32,064 bases of DNA. Source: Bacteroidales bacterium. Lineage in GTDB: Bacteria; Bacteroidota; Bacteroidia; Bacteroidales; VadinHA17. The DNA is taken from positions 1 through 32,064 of the forward strand of contig JADGPT010000011.1 in assembly GCA_017882345.1 (NCBI GenBank). Direction: 5' to 3'. Shown here piece by piece: positions 1 through 9,166 of this stretch. Positions within the stretch are counted from its first letter, which is position 1, and each line of letters begins with the position of its first letter. The notes below the pieces were generated by a model, which worked only from the letters and a program-made list of their open reading frames with translations, was not told where the DNA came from and ran no database searches. A program made the translations under genes and the position numbers.

Positions 1-834
1 AAGTTCAGGAGGCGTCTGCTCGAGAACGTTTAAAAGGGCTGCCTCTATCTTAGATAAAGATTTATCGAGACAGTAAGCTATTTCCTGATAAGAAATTGGT
101 ATTTCGATCGGGAGAGCAGTCATTATATTAGGTCCTCTGACAACAAAATCCGCTGGAGGATTTTCTATATCCGGAAGAGCTGCTCCCACTCCTATCTTTA
201 TATCTTCAGCAGTCCTTTCGCCAATTTTAATGTTATGCTGATGACGCATATACGCCTGAATATCAGCCGTAAATCCATCACCTGCGATTCTGATTGATTT
301 ATTACAAACGATCCCACCGAGTGCAATTACAGCTATTTCGGTTGTCCCCCCGCCAATATCAATAACCATGCAACCTTCCGGAGCTTCAACATCGAGACCT
401 ATGCCAATTGCTGCAGCCATCGGTTCATATATCATATAAACATCGCGTCCGCCGGCATGCTCTGATGAATCCCGAACAGCACGGATTTCCACCTCGGTAC
501 TGCCTGAAGGTATACATACTACCATTTTAAGTGATGGGGAAAAAAGGCGGGGTCCTTTGTTAATCATTTTGATCATTCCCCTTATCATCAACTCGGCAGC
601 ATTGAAATCAGCGATTACACCGTCGCGTAAGGGCCTGATAGTCTTAATGTTTTCATGAGTTTTACCATGCATCTGTCTCGCTTTCTCACCTATTGCAATC
701 AACTTACCGGTATTCCTGTCAATTGCCACTATCGATGGTTCATCTACAACAATTTTATCATCGTGAATAATGATCGTGTTTGCTGTGCCAAGATCAATTG
801 CAATCTCCTGTGTTAAAAATGAAAATAATCCCAT
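1..834 (-). CDS. mreB: Rod-shape-determining protein MreB (3' end missing)
   Basis: MreB is the actin-like ATPase that forms membrane-attached filaments and directs side-wall peptidoglycan synthesis. The visible 278 codons start at the ATG complementary to 832-834 and stay open to the left edge, so roughly the last 60 residues of a usual 335-345 residue protein are missing. Visible actin-fold motifs are phosphate 1 (IDLGTANT, residues 13-20), PSIVAID (33-39) and phosphate 2 (DIGGGTTE, 159-166). The short N-terminus with hydrophobic residues (MGLFSFL) fits the membrane-binding segment seen in MreB proteins. It lies 17 bases downstream of purH on the same strand, so the two are probably cotranscribed. 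In other Bacteroidota, purH next to mreB followed by mreC is a familiar order. No separate promoter is visible in the short gap. Confidence 0.96.
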   Translation of the reverse strand, partial: MGLFSFLTQEIAIDLGTANTIIIHDDKIVVDEPSIVAIDRNTGKLIAIGEKARQMHGKTHENIKTIRPLRDGVIADFNAAELMIRGMIKMINKGPRLFSPSLKMVVCIPSGSTEVEIRAVRDSSEHAGGRDVYMIYEPMAAAIGIGLDVEAPEGCMVIDIGGGTTEIAVIALGGIVCNKSIRIAGDGFTADIQAYMRHQHNIKIGERTAEDIKIGVGAALPDIENPPADFVVRGPNIMTALPIEIPISYQEIAYCLDKSLSKIEAALLNVLEQTPPEL

Positions 835-851
835 TATATGAGCTAATTAAT

Positions 852-2375
852 TTAATGTTTAAAATGTCTGATTCCTGTAAATACCATTGCGATTCCATTT
901 GAAGAACAGTAGTCAATAGATTCCTGATCCCTGACAGATCCTCCGGGCTGCACGATGACAGTAATCCCTGCTTTATGTGCTATTTCAACACTGTCGGCAA
1001 ACGGGAAAAAAGCATCGGAAGCTAAAACGGATCCGTTAAGATCAAACCCGAATGACTTTGCTTTTTCAATAGCCTGGTTCAATGCATCGACTCTGGACGT
1101 TTGTCCTATGCCACTGGCATATAACTGATTGTTTCTGGCAATGACAATAGCGTTTGATTTACTGTGCTTAACTATTATATTGGCAAATACCAGATCTTCA
1201 TATTCGGCCGGTTGAGGAGTTCTTTTTGTAACCGGTTTCATCTGCTCTGCTGATTCTGTATTATTATCCCTCTCCTGCCAAAGCACGCCATTAAGCAGTG
1301 ATCTGAACCCATAGTTACTCTTTGCATGATTATTCCGGAGAAGAATTATTCTGTTCTTTTTATGTTTTAGAGTTTTCAGAGCAGAGTCTGAAAACTCCGG
1401 AGCTATAATTATTTCAAAAAATATCTTATCTATCTCTGCTGCTGTCACTTCATCCACCGAAGTATTAGTAACAATCACACCTCCGTAAGCTGATACAGGA
1501 TCACATGCCAGGGCATCTTTCCATGCATCGATGGGATTTTTACGTGAAGCAACACCACAGGCATTATTATGCTTAATGATAACATAAGTGGGTAATCTGA
1601 ACTCGTCAATAAGACCGAGAGCGGCATCAAGGTCGAGAAGGTTATTGTATGATATTTCTTTCCCGTGAAGTTTCGAGAAAATCAGGTCTGTGTCGCCATA
1701 AAATATCCCTTTCTGATGTGGATTCTCACCGTAACGTAAAGGGTATGATATATTTATGCTTTCTCTGAATGCCGGAATTGAAGCCTCCCTGTTAAAATAG
1801 TTGAAAATTGCAGTATCGTAGTGTGAAGATGTCTGAAATGCTTTAGCCGCAAATAACCTTCTTTCTGCTATTGAGGTATGTCCTTGTTTTTCTTTTAATA
1901 ATTTAAGAAAATCTGAGTACTGTTCTCTTCCGGAAACGACAAGAACATCATTATGGTTTTTGGCAGCAGCTCTGATCAATGAGATACCGCCGATATCTAT
2001 CTTCTCAATTATATCTTCCTCATCATCAGTCGATTTTACGGTTTCTTCAAATGGATAAAGGTCAACGATAACCAGGTCAATTTCGGGTATCTTGTATTCT
2101 GAGAGTTGTTTGAGGTCATCACTATTCTCCCGTCTGGCAAGTATACCACCGAAGACAGAAGGGTGAAGTGTTTTTACTCTCCCGCCAAGAATAGAGGGAT
2201 ATGATGTCAGATCTTCGACTTTTTCAGCAGGTATATCCAGATCATTAATGAAACTAAAAGTACCTCCTGTTGAATAAATCTTCACATCCAATTCATGAAG
2301 GATTCTGACTATCTCAGATAATCCTTCCTTATAAAAAACTGAAATCAGAGCACTTTTTATTCTTTTGTCACTCAT
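852..2375 (-). CDS. purH: Bifunctional AICAR transformylase / IMP cyclohydrolase
   Basis: PurH carries out the last two steps of de novo purine synthesis: formylation of AICAR with 10-formyl-tetrahydrofolate, then ring closure to IMP. The N-terminal MGS-like cyclohydrolase domain has STGGT (35-39) and KTLHPSVFGGILARR (68-82). The transformylase domain has RYGENPHQ (214-221), KHNNACG (268-274, with the expected catalytic His269) and SDAFFPFADSVE near the C-terminus. The frame is open further upstream to 2450, but those 25 residues do not resemble the family. The ATG giving MSDKRIKSALISVF is the normal PurH start and yields 507 residues, the usual length. mreB follows after 17 bases. The formyl donor links it functionally to thyA and folA elsewhere in the window, but not by position. 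Confidence 0.97.
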   Translation of the reverse strand: MSDKRIKSALISVFYKEGLSEIVRILHELDVKIYSTGGTFSFINDLDIPAEKVEDLTSYPSILGGRVKTLHPSVFGGILARRENSDDLKQLSEYKIPEIDLVIVDLYPFEETVKSTDDEEDIIEKIDIGGISLIRAAAKNHNDVLVVSGREQYSDFLKLLKEKQGHTSIAERRLFAAKAFQTSSHYDTAIFNYFNREASIPAFRESINISYPLRYGENPHQKGIFYGDTDLIFSKLHGKEISYNNLLDLDAALGLIDEFRLPTYVIIKHNNACGVASRKNPIDAWKDALACDPVSAYGGVIVTNTSVDEVTAAEIDKIFFEIIIAPEFSDSALKTLKHKKNRIILLRNNHAKSNYGFRSLLNGVLWQERDNNTESAEQMKPVTKRTPQPAEYEDLVFANIIVKHSKSNAIVIARNNQLYASGIGQTSRVDALNQAIEKAKSFGFDLNGSVLASDAFFPFADSVEIAHKAGITVIVQPGGSVRDQESIDYCSSNGIAMVFTGIRHFKH

Positions 2376-2490
2376 TCTATGATAATTACGACCCTCGCTG
2401 GATGTCCTTATTCTGGCGTCTAAAAATAGATATTTTTTTAATAACCTCAATACATTATAATATATGATTCTTAGCGTTAATTGATTTTTG

Positions 2491-2498
2491 TATATTTG
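2491..2498 (+). promoter_or_regulatory. Probable -7 promoter element for permease 1
   Basis: TATATTTG matches the Bacteroidota -7 consensus TAnnTTTG and lies 33 bases before the permease ATG, giving a leader of about 28 bases. I see no clear TTTG at the expected -33 position, so this is a one-element match in an AT-rich gap. Confidence 0.4.
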
Positions 2499-2531
2499 AT
2501 CCTATAATTAATAATATCACAAAAAAGAAAA

Positions 2532-3779
2532 ATGTTTTTCAGACTTTTAAAAGAGGGATTTGTTTTTGCCTTTAACTCAGTTATTGTTAATAAGTTAAGG
2601 ACTTTCCTGTCACTTTTCGGAATTACAATAGGAATTTTTTCAATTATTTCAGTCTTCACAGTACTCGACTGGATGGAAAAGTCGATTCATGATTCCATTT
2701 CATCTTTGGGAGATAATGTAATTTATGTTAATAAATGGCCCTGGGGACTCAATACGCATCTTCAGTGGTGGGATATCATCAAATTTCCGGTTGTATCAAA
2801 AGATGATTATCAGGCCGTACTGAACAGGTCCACAAAAACTGCATTAGCATGTTTTACTGTCAGACAACGCGAACAGATAAAATACAGGAAGAATCATGCA
2901 AGTGATGCTAATGTTTGGGCAGTTACTTCCGAATTTGATAATATCAGATCATTTGAAATCGAAAAAGGCCGATATTTTTCACCTGAAGAATCATCTTCAG
3001 GGAAAAATGTAGCAATTATAGGATCTGTAATAGCTGAGAAATTATTTGATAAAGGTGATCCTCTTGGCAAACAGATAACAATTTCTGGAAAAAGAACAAA
3101 TATCATCGGCGTATTTAAAAAGGAAGGTAAAGGGGGAATAGGTGACAGTGGAATGGATGAGCAGACAGTTATTCCATTAAACTTTGGCAAGTCTTTCATA
3201 AATATGAGAAATAATTTTCTCGATGCTACTTTGATGATCAAGTCTAAAGAGGGAGTCCCGATACAGGAGCTAAGTGATGAAGCAACAATGATTTTAAGAG
3301 CTGCAAGAAGACTTCGACCAAATGAGGTAGAAAATTTTTCAATGAACAGAGCGAGTCTTATCTCTCAGAGTTTTAGCGGAGTATTTGCCGGAATTAATAT
3401 TGGCGGCTGGGTTATAGGTGGATTTGCAATTCTGGTAGGCGGCTTCGGAATAGCAAATATAATGTTTGTTTCCGTTAAAGAAAGGACAAATATTATCGGA
3501 ATTCAAAAGGCCCTCGGTGCAAAAAAATTTTTCATCCTTCAACAGTTCCTTGTTGAGTCGGTACTACTTTCTGTTATCGGCGGGTTGCTCGGAGTTTTAA
3601 TGATATTTATTGGCACTCTTGTTATAAACTACCTCTATGAACTGAATATGTATCTGACTTTATCGAATATGTTTCTTGCAATATTCATTTCAGGAATGAT
3701 AGGTGTAGTAGCCGGGTATGCTCCTGCGAATGCTGCTGCTAAAATGAACCCCGTTGAGGCTATAGGCTTCTCTTTCTGA
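2532..3779 (+). CDS. MacB/FtsX-type ABC transporter permease, copy 1
   Basis: A 415-residue inner-membrane permease of the MacB type. It has one N-terminal membrane helix (about 20-45), a periplasmic core domain (about 50-275), and three C-terminal helices forming the FtsX-like part. The latter contains VSVKERTNIIGIQKALGAK, the coupling segment expected to contact the ATPase, and ends with APANAAAKMNPVEAIGF, a typical family C-terminus. Family members work with a separate MacB/LolD-like ATPase and move or extract lipoproteins, peptides or drugs by mechanotransmission; the substrate here cannot be told. No ATPase is adjacent, so it must be encoded elsewhere. A close paralogue of identical length follows after 112 bases. 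It has its own -7-like element upstream, and its 5' end diverges from purH. Confidence 0.9.
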   Translation: MFFRLLKEGFVFAFNSVIVNKLRTFLSLFGITIGIFSIISVFTVLDWMEKSIHDSISSLGDNVIYVNKWPWGLNTHLQWWDIIKFPVVSKDDYQAVLNRSTKTALACFTVRQREQIKYRKNHASDANVWAVTSEFDNIRSFEIEKGRYFSPEESSSGKNVAIIGSVIAEKLFDKGDPLGKQITISGKRTNIIGVFKKEGKGGIGDSGMDEQTVIPLNFGKSFINMRNNFLDATLMIKSKEGVPIQELSDEATMILRAARRLRPNEVENFSMNRASLISQSFSGVFAGINIGGWVIGGFAILVGGFGIANIMFVSVKERTNIIGIQKALGAKKFFILQQFLVESVLLSVIGGLLGVLMIFIGTLVINYLYELNMYLTLSNMFLAIFISGMIGVVAGYAPANAAAKMNPVEAIGFSF

Positions 3780-3851
3780 AAATGCCTTTTTGTCAATCAC
3801 TTTAATTGATCATTTTTAGTTCATTTGGATAGGCCATTGTTTCAGGTTTCT

Positions 3852-3859
3852 TATCTTTG
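3852..3859 (+). promoter_or_regulatory. Probable -7 promoter element for permease 2
   Basis: TATCTTTG fits TAnnTTTG and ends 32 bases before the ATG at 3892, almost the same geometry as before permease 1. A TTTG at 3824-3827 could serve as -33, but the 24-base spacing is longer than the usual 19-21. It suggests the second paralogue can be transcribed on its own. Confidence 0.45.
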
Positions 3860-3891
3860 CTTTTCAAAAAAAATTGATAAAAAACTACAGA

Positions 3892-5139
3892 ATGTTTTTC
3901 AGACTTTTTAAAGAGGGGTTTATATTCGCCATTAACTCTGTTATTGTTAATAAGTTAAGGACTTTTCTCTCCCTTTTCGGCATAACTATAGGGATTTTTT
4001 CAATTATTTCGGTATTCACAGTGCTCGACTGGATGGAAAAATCAATACGCGACAGTATTTCGTCACTTGGTGATAATGTAATATATGTTCAGAAATTCCC
4101 CTGGTCATTTGATCCTAATCTTGCATGGTGGGATATCATTAAGTGGCCTGCAATCTCGGACCGTGATTACCAGTCAATTTTAAAAAAATCGACCAAATCC
4201 GAAACAGCCTGTTTTGTGGCTTCTCAACCCGAAAAGATAAAATACAAGAAAAATATTACAAGCGATGTAAATGTTGCAGCAATAACCCTTGAGTTTCAGA
4301 ATATCAGGTCATTTGAAATTGACAAAGGCAGGTATTTTTCTCCCTTCGAAGCTTCTTCAGGAAAAAATGTAGCTATTATCGGATCAGAAATTGCACGAAG
4401 ATTATTTGAAAAAACAGAGGCTGTTGGCAAAGAAATAAGTATCGCTGGATTTAAAACCACAGTTATAGGTGTTTTAAAGAAGGAAGGAAAAGGAGGTATC
4501 AGCGATAATGGGCTGGATGAATTAACGCTTGTACCCATAAACTTTGGAAAAAGTTTTATCAATATGCGCAACAGGTTCATAGAGACACAATTAATAATAA
4601 AAGCAAAACCAGGCGTTGCTATTCAGGAATTAAGTGATGAAACCACAATGATATTAAGAGCTGCCAGGAGTCTTCGTCCGGAAGAAACTTCAGATTTTTC
4701 TGTCAACAGAGCTAGTATGATATCACAGGGATTAGATTCTATTTTCGTCGCAATAAACATTGGAGGCTGGATTATCGGAGGATTTTCAATTCTTGTCGGT
4801 GGTTTTGGGATCGCAAATATTATGTTTGTTTCAGTAAAAGAACGTACCAATATTATTGGTATCCAGAAAGCGCTTGGAGCAAAGAGATTTTTTATACTTC
4901 AGCAATTTTTGGTAGAATCCATGCTTCTTTCGATTTTAGGTGGATTACTTGGTGTATTTATGATATTTCTTGGTACCCTGGTCATAAATTATCTCTGGGA
5001 TCTGAATATGTATCTCACTGTTGGCAATATCTTTCTGGCAGTATTCATCTCCGGAATAATAGGTGTTATAGCAGGTTATGCCCCGGCAAATGCAGCTTCA
5101 AAAATGGATCCTGTTGAAGCTATCGGCTACTCATTCTGA
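3892..5139 (+). CDS. MacB/FtsX-type ABC transporter permease, copy 2
   Basis: A tandem paralogue of the preceding gene, also 415 residues and alignable without gaps. The first 66 residues differ at only four positions, and the C-terminal helical part is nearly as close. Most differences lie in the periplasmic domain (about 67-275). A TTG 18 bases upstream is in frame, but the ATG at 3892 gives MFFRLFKEGF, matching the paralogue start MFFRLLKEGF. It has the same MacB periplasmic core and FtsX-like C-terminal segment with VSVKERTNIIGIQKALGAK. The pair may form a heterodimeric permease, since MacB-type transporters act as dimers; that is inference. Its last 9 bases overlap the end of the convergent rsmA. 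Confidence 0.9.
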   Translation: MFFRLFKEGFIFAINSVIVNKLRTFLSLFGITIGIFSIISVFTVLDWMEKSIRDSISSLGDNVIYVQKFPWSFDPNLAWWDIIKWPAISDRDYQSILKKSTKSETACFVASQPEKIKYKKNITSDVNVAAITLEFQNIRSFEIDKGRYFSPFEASSGKNVAIIGSEIARRLFEKTEAVGKEISIAGFKTTVIGVLKKEGKGGISDNGLDELTLVPINFGKSFINMRNRFIETQLIIKAKPGVAIQELSDETTMILRAARSLRPEETSDFSVNRASMISQGLDSIFVAINIGGWIIGGFSILVGGFGIANIMFVSVKERTNIIGIQKALGAKRFFILQQFLVESMLLSILGGLLGVFMIFLGTLVINYLWDLNMYLTVGNIFLAVFISGIIGVIAGYAPANAASKMDPVEAIGYSF

Positions 5140-5922
5140 TTTTATCCTGTTCTCGTCTATCCATCTGGTAAGCTGAACAAACTGATCAACAGAAAGTTGC
5201 TCGGGACGTAATCCGAATTCGTGATAGTCATCACGGATCAGTTCAAATGCAGCTCTTACCGAGTTTCTCAATGTTTTCCTGCGCTGATTAAAGCAGGCCT
5301 TCACCACCCTGAAAAACAATACCTCGTCACAATCGAGGTTCTTAACATCGTTTCGTATTAATCTGATTACTCCCGATTTTACTTTTGGAGGAGGTGAAAA
5401 AACATTCTCCGAAACCGTAAAAAGATACTCTGTTTTATAAAAGGCCTGAAGAAGTACGCTCAAAATACCATAGGTTCTTGATCCGGGCCCGGCACAAATC
5501 CTCTCGGCAACTTCCTTCTGCAACATGCCTGCAATTTCAACTACCTTTTCCCTGTGCTTCAGCACTTTAAACATTATCTGTGTTGAAATGTTATAGGGAA
5601 AATTACCTATTATTCCCATCTTTTCAGGAAAATGCTGATCAAGATCCATTGAAAGGAAATCACCGGTGATCACATTATTCAATTCAGGAAAGTTTGCTTT
5701 AAGAAAATGAACCGATTCATTATCAATTTCAATAACATGAAAATCGGTAAATCCTCTCCCCATAAGGTATTCTGTGAGTATTCCCATCCCCGGACCAATC
5801 TCAAGGACAGTACTGTATCCTACACCTGTAAGTGAGTCCGCAATTTTTCGGGCAATCGTTTTATCTTTCAGAAAGTGTTGTCCAAGGTTTTTTTTGGGAT
5901 AAACTCTGCTCCTTTGTTCCAT
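5131..5922 (-). CDS. rsmA: 16S rRNA dimethyladenosine transferase RsmA (KsgA)
   Basis: RsmA dimethylates two adjacent adenosines in the 3'-terminal hairpin of 16S rRNA late in 30S assembly, using S-adenosylmethionine. The N-terminal KKNLGQHFLKD (10-20) is the family signature. Motif I is EIGPGMG (41-47) and motif IV is NFPYN (107-111; most members have NLPYN), which contacts the target adenine. The C-terminal helical domain has CFNQRRKTLRNS (210-221). The frame is open to 5973, but the ATG complementary to 5920-5922 gives the normal N-terminus and 263 residues, the usual length. The large ABC protein lies 65 bases upstream on the same strand, so they may be cotranscribed. The 3' end overlaps permease 2 by 9 bases, tail to tail. 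Confidence 0.96.
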   Translation of the reverse strand: MEQRSRVYPKKNLGQHFLKDKTIARKIADSLTGVGYSTVLEIGPGMGILTEYLMGRGFTDFHVIEIDNESVHFLKANFPELNNVITGDFLSMDLDQHFPEKMGIIGNFPYNISTQIMFKVLKHREKVVEIAGMLQKEVAERICAGPGSRTYGILSVLLQAFYKTEYLFTVSENVFSPPPKVKSGVIRLIRNDVKNLDCDEVLFFRVVKACFNQRRKTLRNSVRAAFELIRDDYHEFGLRPEQLSVDQFVQLTRWIDENRIKSE

Positions 5923-5987
5923 ATTTCCTAAATCATAGTAGTTTATTCTACAGGTATCATATTCATGTAGCACAGGGCTCTGTGCTC

Positions 5988-8900
5988 TTAAAACTGAAGC
6001 AGTCCCCTTCCGAACTTTCTCAGTATCGGCAATTTAAGTGATTCAAGAAATCTGATAAAACGCTTAAGAATATTATAATATAATGTCACAAACAGACTAA
6101 AGATCATAAACCAGACTGTAGCCATGTCAAATATCAGGGTTTCTATCTTCAGATTACCGATTTGCTTATACGGAGCAAAAAAATGTGCACGACCTGATTT
6201 TGATCCGGGCGCCATAAAAATAGGATCAGCTTTTTGAATAAGCTCATTATCTGCATCGTATATTTTATTTGTAGCCAGCCTGTTAAGTACAACATTTGCG
6301 AGATTCTCATTATAGTTCTTAGCCCTCATTTCAATGAAACGATTCTCTCCCATCCTGGTTGAAATCTGTTTGTACAACGAATCGCGTTCGTAACTAATTA
6401 CCCTGCTTTGTATTCTGAAAGAGGTCCTTAAACTGTCAAGTAATGTTATTGCTTCCATTGCAACCGATTCATTGAATGCTTTATAATTCAAGTTGCTAAT
6501 CCAATTCCCGGGTACAATTCCTGAAATAGATGATAGATATTTAATATGAAAATTAAGTTTCCTTAAATTTGCTTCAGCATCTTTCTTATAATCAGGGTTA
6601 TTTCCTGCTGTCAGACAATTATCAACTTTGACTTTTAATGAGGGGATAAGAAATGAGGCATACCAGTCGTTCTGGCTTATTTCCATATCGTATTTAAAGA
6701 AGGGTTTTTCAAATCTATTGCTTTTAAACTGTTCGACACATAATGCTTCATAAGCCCATCGGGTAACCATTATATCGCCCATTAAGGGAACATAGATTTT
6801 TTTGCTGATTGATTTATGAAGGTCATCAAATTTTATCATGGCTCCGCCCAGCAGAAGCATTGGTACCAGTATAAGAGGAATGAGTATATAAATGCTGACT
6901 GCCGTTCTCATTCCGGCAGAGATATTCAATCCCAACATGTTACCAAAACATGCAGTTGAAAAAAGAATAATCCATTGCTGAAATAGCATTCCTTTTATTC
7001 CAAGTATTAAATTTGCGACTAGCACGAACAACAGTGATTGTATTGCAGATAAAGTAAATAGGAAGTTGATCTTTGAAAGCAGATAACTTAATCTACTCAG
7101 ATTCAGAAACTTCTCACGTTCAAGAATTTTCCTGTCACGGAAAATCTCCTCAGCACTTACCGTTAGTCCTATAAACAATGAGACGATAACTGCCATGAAG
7201 AGGAAAATGGGATAATTCTTATTATTTGCGAAACTGTAGACCCCATTTTCGCTGAATTTTGAGATATATCCGAGAATGAATGCCAGTAACGGAGCTTCAA
7301 TAAGGTTAATTATAATATACTGATGGTCAGCGAGTTTCCTGGTAAGGTTGCGCTTTATGAAGGTCCGGATCTGGTCAGCTTTTTTAGGGACTCTGAAGTT
7401 GCTGGGGGGAATAACTGTTTTGGAGGGCTTTTTTTCCAAAACAGGCATCATCTTTTTCCTGTACTTTTCGTACCACTCCTTTGGGCTGATCTGTCGTTCT
7501 TTCCCGGGATAGCCTGAATTATCAATAACCTTAACCTCAACAATATGCAGAATATTGTCTGTTTCAACATTTCCGCAATTCGGACACTCGCTTTCAGCTG
7601 CATTTGCCTGTGATGTTTCAGTTTTGAAATATACCAGTGCTTCAACAGGATCGCCATCATAAATCATATAACCACCCTTATCGAGCAGCCATAATTTGTC
7701 AAACATCTTAATAATATCCGAGGAGGGTTGATGTATAATAGCAAAAACCAGTTTTCCGCTCAGTGACTGATTCCTTAGAAGGCTCATTACCTTTTCAGAG
7801 TCAAAGGAAGATAAACCGGAGGTCGGTTCATCAATAAACAATACAACAGGTTCGCGCATTAACTCGAGCCCGATGTTAAGCCGTTTTCTCTGACCTCCAC
7901 TCACTTTCTTATTCATAACATCTCCAACCTGCAGGTTTTTGATTTCATATAAGTCGAGATCCTGAAGTACCTTTTTAACAGTGTTTTTTAACTGCTCTTC
8001 ATTATAATCACCAAAGCATAACCTGGCATTATAATAGAGATTCTGGTATACAGTCAGCTCTTCGATAAGCATATCATCCTGAGGGACAAAACCAATCAGT
8101 CCTTTAAGCTCTTCCGAATCTTCATTAATATCGTATCCGTTAATAAACACGTTCCCTGACGTGGGTTTTATCTTGCCGTGTAATAAATTAAGCATTGTGG
8201 TCTTACCGACTCCGCTTCCTCCCATTATACCGATCATGTTACCAGATTCGACCCTGAAATTCATTTTATGTAGTCCGTTATCGGAATTCTTGAACGAAAA
8301 TTCAATTTCATGCCCTTCGAAGAATATCTTTTCAGGAAATTTTCTGGAAACAAATTTTTTGTAAATTTTAGAATAGTAAATCGGATCAATTCCCTCTCCC
8401 TTTATATTTACTCCACGGTCAAGAAGAAAAGGTCTGCAGGCAATAATATCCCTTCCTTTAAAATACAGAACCAGTGAGCCATCGTAGGTAAAAAGCAAGG
8501 TGCCGGTACTTTCAATATGCATTACAACAAGCTGGCCTTTAAACCCTTTTAATCTCATGTGACGCCACTTGTCGTAATTTTTATAAATGCCGGATCCGGA
8601 AAATTCCGGATTATCACTTTCTATTATAAGAATACATTCAGGTGATACCTTATCATATGATCTGCCAATCATGAAGGCAGTAGAATTATCATATTCCTTT
8701 TTTGAAATATTGAAAGTCCTTGAGACAATGTCGATAATGGTTTTTTCCTGTTCGGAGATCATTCCATCTTCAAATGCAAATTCAATCAATTGAAGAAAAA
8801 CGATCATCCTCTCCTCAAGAAATAACCCCTTTTTTATTTGCCTGCATATATTTGTAATCTGAAATGAGATGAGAGATTCATCATCTGCCAGTTCCTCTTT

Positions 8901-9101
8901 ATCAACACTCTTAAGTTCATTTGAATAGAACTCAAGATTATTCTCAAAGAGAGCATAGTATTCTTCTTCAAGCTCCCGGTTAAGATATCTCCGGAGATAA
9001 CTGCGCAGAATTTTTTTGCCCCTTGATGATATTCCGACAGGGTTGATGGTCGAAACAATGGCAAAAATATGAATTAAGGCGAGTAATACCGATTCCCTCA
9101 T
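5988..9101 (-). CDS. Large ABCG-like ABC transporter with N-terminal regulatory region
   Basis: A 1037-residue fused ATPase-permease. Residues about 95-140 (EFAFEDGMISEQE and surroundings) resemble a TerB-like acidic helical domain. About 150-245 is a beta-rich region I cannot name. The ATPase has Walker A GGSGVGKT (294-301), Q-loop GFVPQDD (337-343), signature VSGGQ (400-404), Walker B VLFIDE (420-425) and switch His457. The ATPase-before-membrane order and RWAYEAL (781-787) point to the ABCG/White type. About five helices lie at 594-755, then a roughly 200-residue loop without helices and a last helix at about 985-1010. That loop is much longer than usual for ABCG proteins. The linker has one CPNC pair (506-509). 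The substrate is unknown. An upstream terminator separates it from the lipoprotein gene; rsmA follows. Confidence 0.88.
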   Translation of the reverse strand: MRESVLLALIHIFAIVSTINPVGISSRGKKILRSYLRRYLNRELEEEYYALFENNLEFYSNELKSVDKEELADDESLISFQITNICRQIKKGLFLEERMIVFLQLIEFAFEDGMISEQEKTIIDIVSRTFNISKKEYDNSTAFMIGRSYDKVSPECILIIESDNPEFSGSGIYKNYDKWRHMRLKGFKGQLVVMHIESTGTLLFTYDGSLVLYFKGRDIIACRPFLLDRGVNIKGEGIDPIYYSKIYKKFVSRKFPEKIFFEGHEIEFSFKNSDNGLHKMNFRVESGNMIGIMGGSGVGKTTMLNLLHGKIKPTSGNVFINGYDINEDSEELKGLIGFVPQDDMLIEELTVYQNLYYNARLCFGDYNEEQLKNTVKKVLQDLDLYEIKNLQVGDVMNKKVSGGQRKRLNIGLELMREPVVLFIDEPTSGLSSFDSEKVMSLLRNQSLSGKLVFAIIHQPSSDIIKMFDKLWLLDKGGYMIYDGDPVEALVYFKTETSQANAAESECPNCGNVETDNILHIVEVKVIDNSGYPGKERQISPKEWYEKYRKKMMPVLEKKPSKTVIPPSNFRVPKKADQIRTFIKRNLTRKLADHQYIIINLIEAPLLAFILGYISKFSENGVYSFANNKNYPIFLFMAVIVSLFIGLTVSAEEIFRDRKILEREKFLNLSRLSYLLSKINFLFTLSAIQSLLFVLVANLILGIKGMLFQQWIILFSTACFGNMLGLNISAGMRTAVSIYILIPLILVPMLLLGGAMIKFDDLHKSISKKIYVPLMGDIMVTRWAYEALCVEQFKSNRFEKPFFKYDMEISQNDWYASFLIPSLKVKVDNCLTAGNNPDYKKDAEANLRKLNFHIKYLSSISGIVPGNWISNLNYKAFNESVAMEAITLLDSLRTSFRIQSRVISYERDSLYKQISTRMGENRFIEMRAKNYNENLANVVLNRLATNKIYDADNELIQKADPIFMAPGSKSGRAHFFAPYKQIGNLKIETLIFDMATVWFMIFSLFVTLYYNILKRFIRFLESLKLPILRKFGRGLLQF

Positions 9102-9114
9102 AAAAACATTAAAT

Positions 9115-9149
9115 AAAAAAAAGACCGCAAAGTAAGATTCTTTGCGGTC
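9115..9149 (-). terminator. Rho-independent terminator after the lipoprotein gene
   Basis: A perfect 10-base-pair stem (9123-9132 with 9140-9149, arm GACCGCAAAG) with a 7-base loop. On the minus strand it is followed directly by eight Ts (9115-9122 complement). It sits just after the lipoprotein stop codon and before the large ABC gene, so most transcription should end between them. Confidence 0.85.
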
Positions 9150-9166
9150 AAAGAATTATGTATTAA

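Noticed and set aside
2376-2450. In-frame upstream extension of purH by 25 codons
   Set aside because: The extension does not resemble PurH, and the ATG at 2375 gives the standard N-terminus and length.
8161-8364. Open frames antisense to the large ABC gene and to other long genes (for example 13793-14032, 21794-22177, 25675-26118)
   Set aside because: They lie opposite well-supported genes, lack family features, and read as shadows of those genes in other frames.
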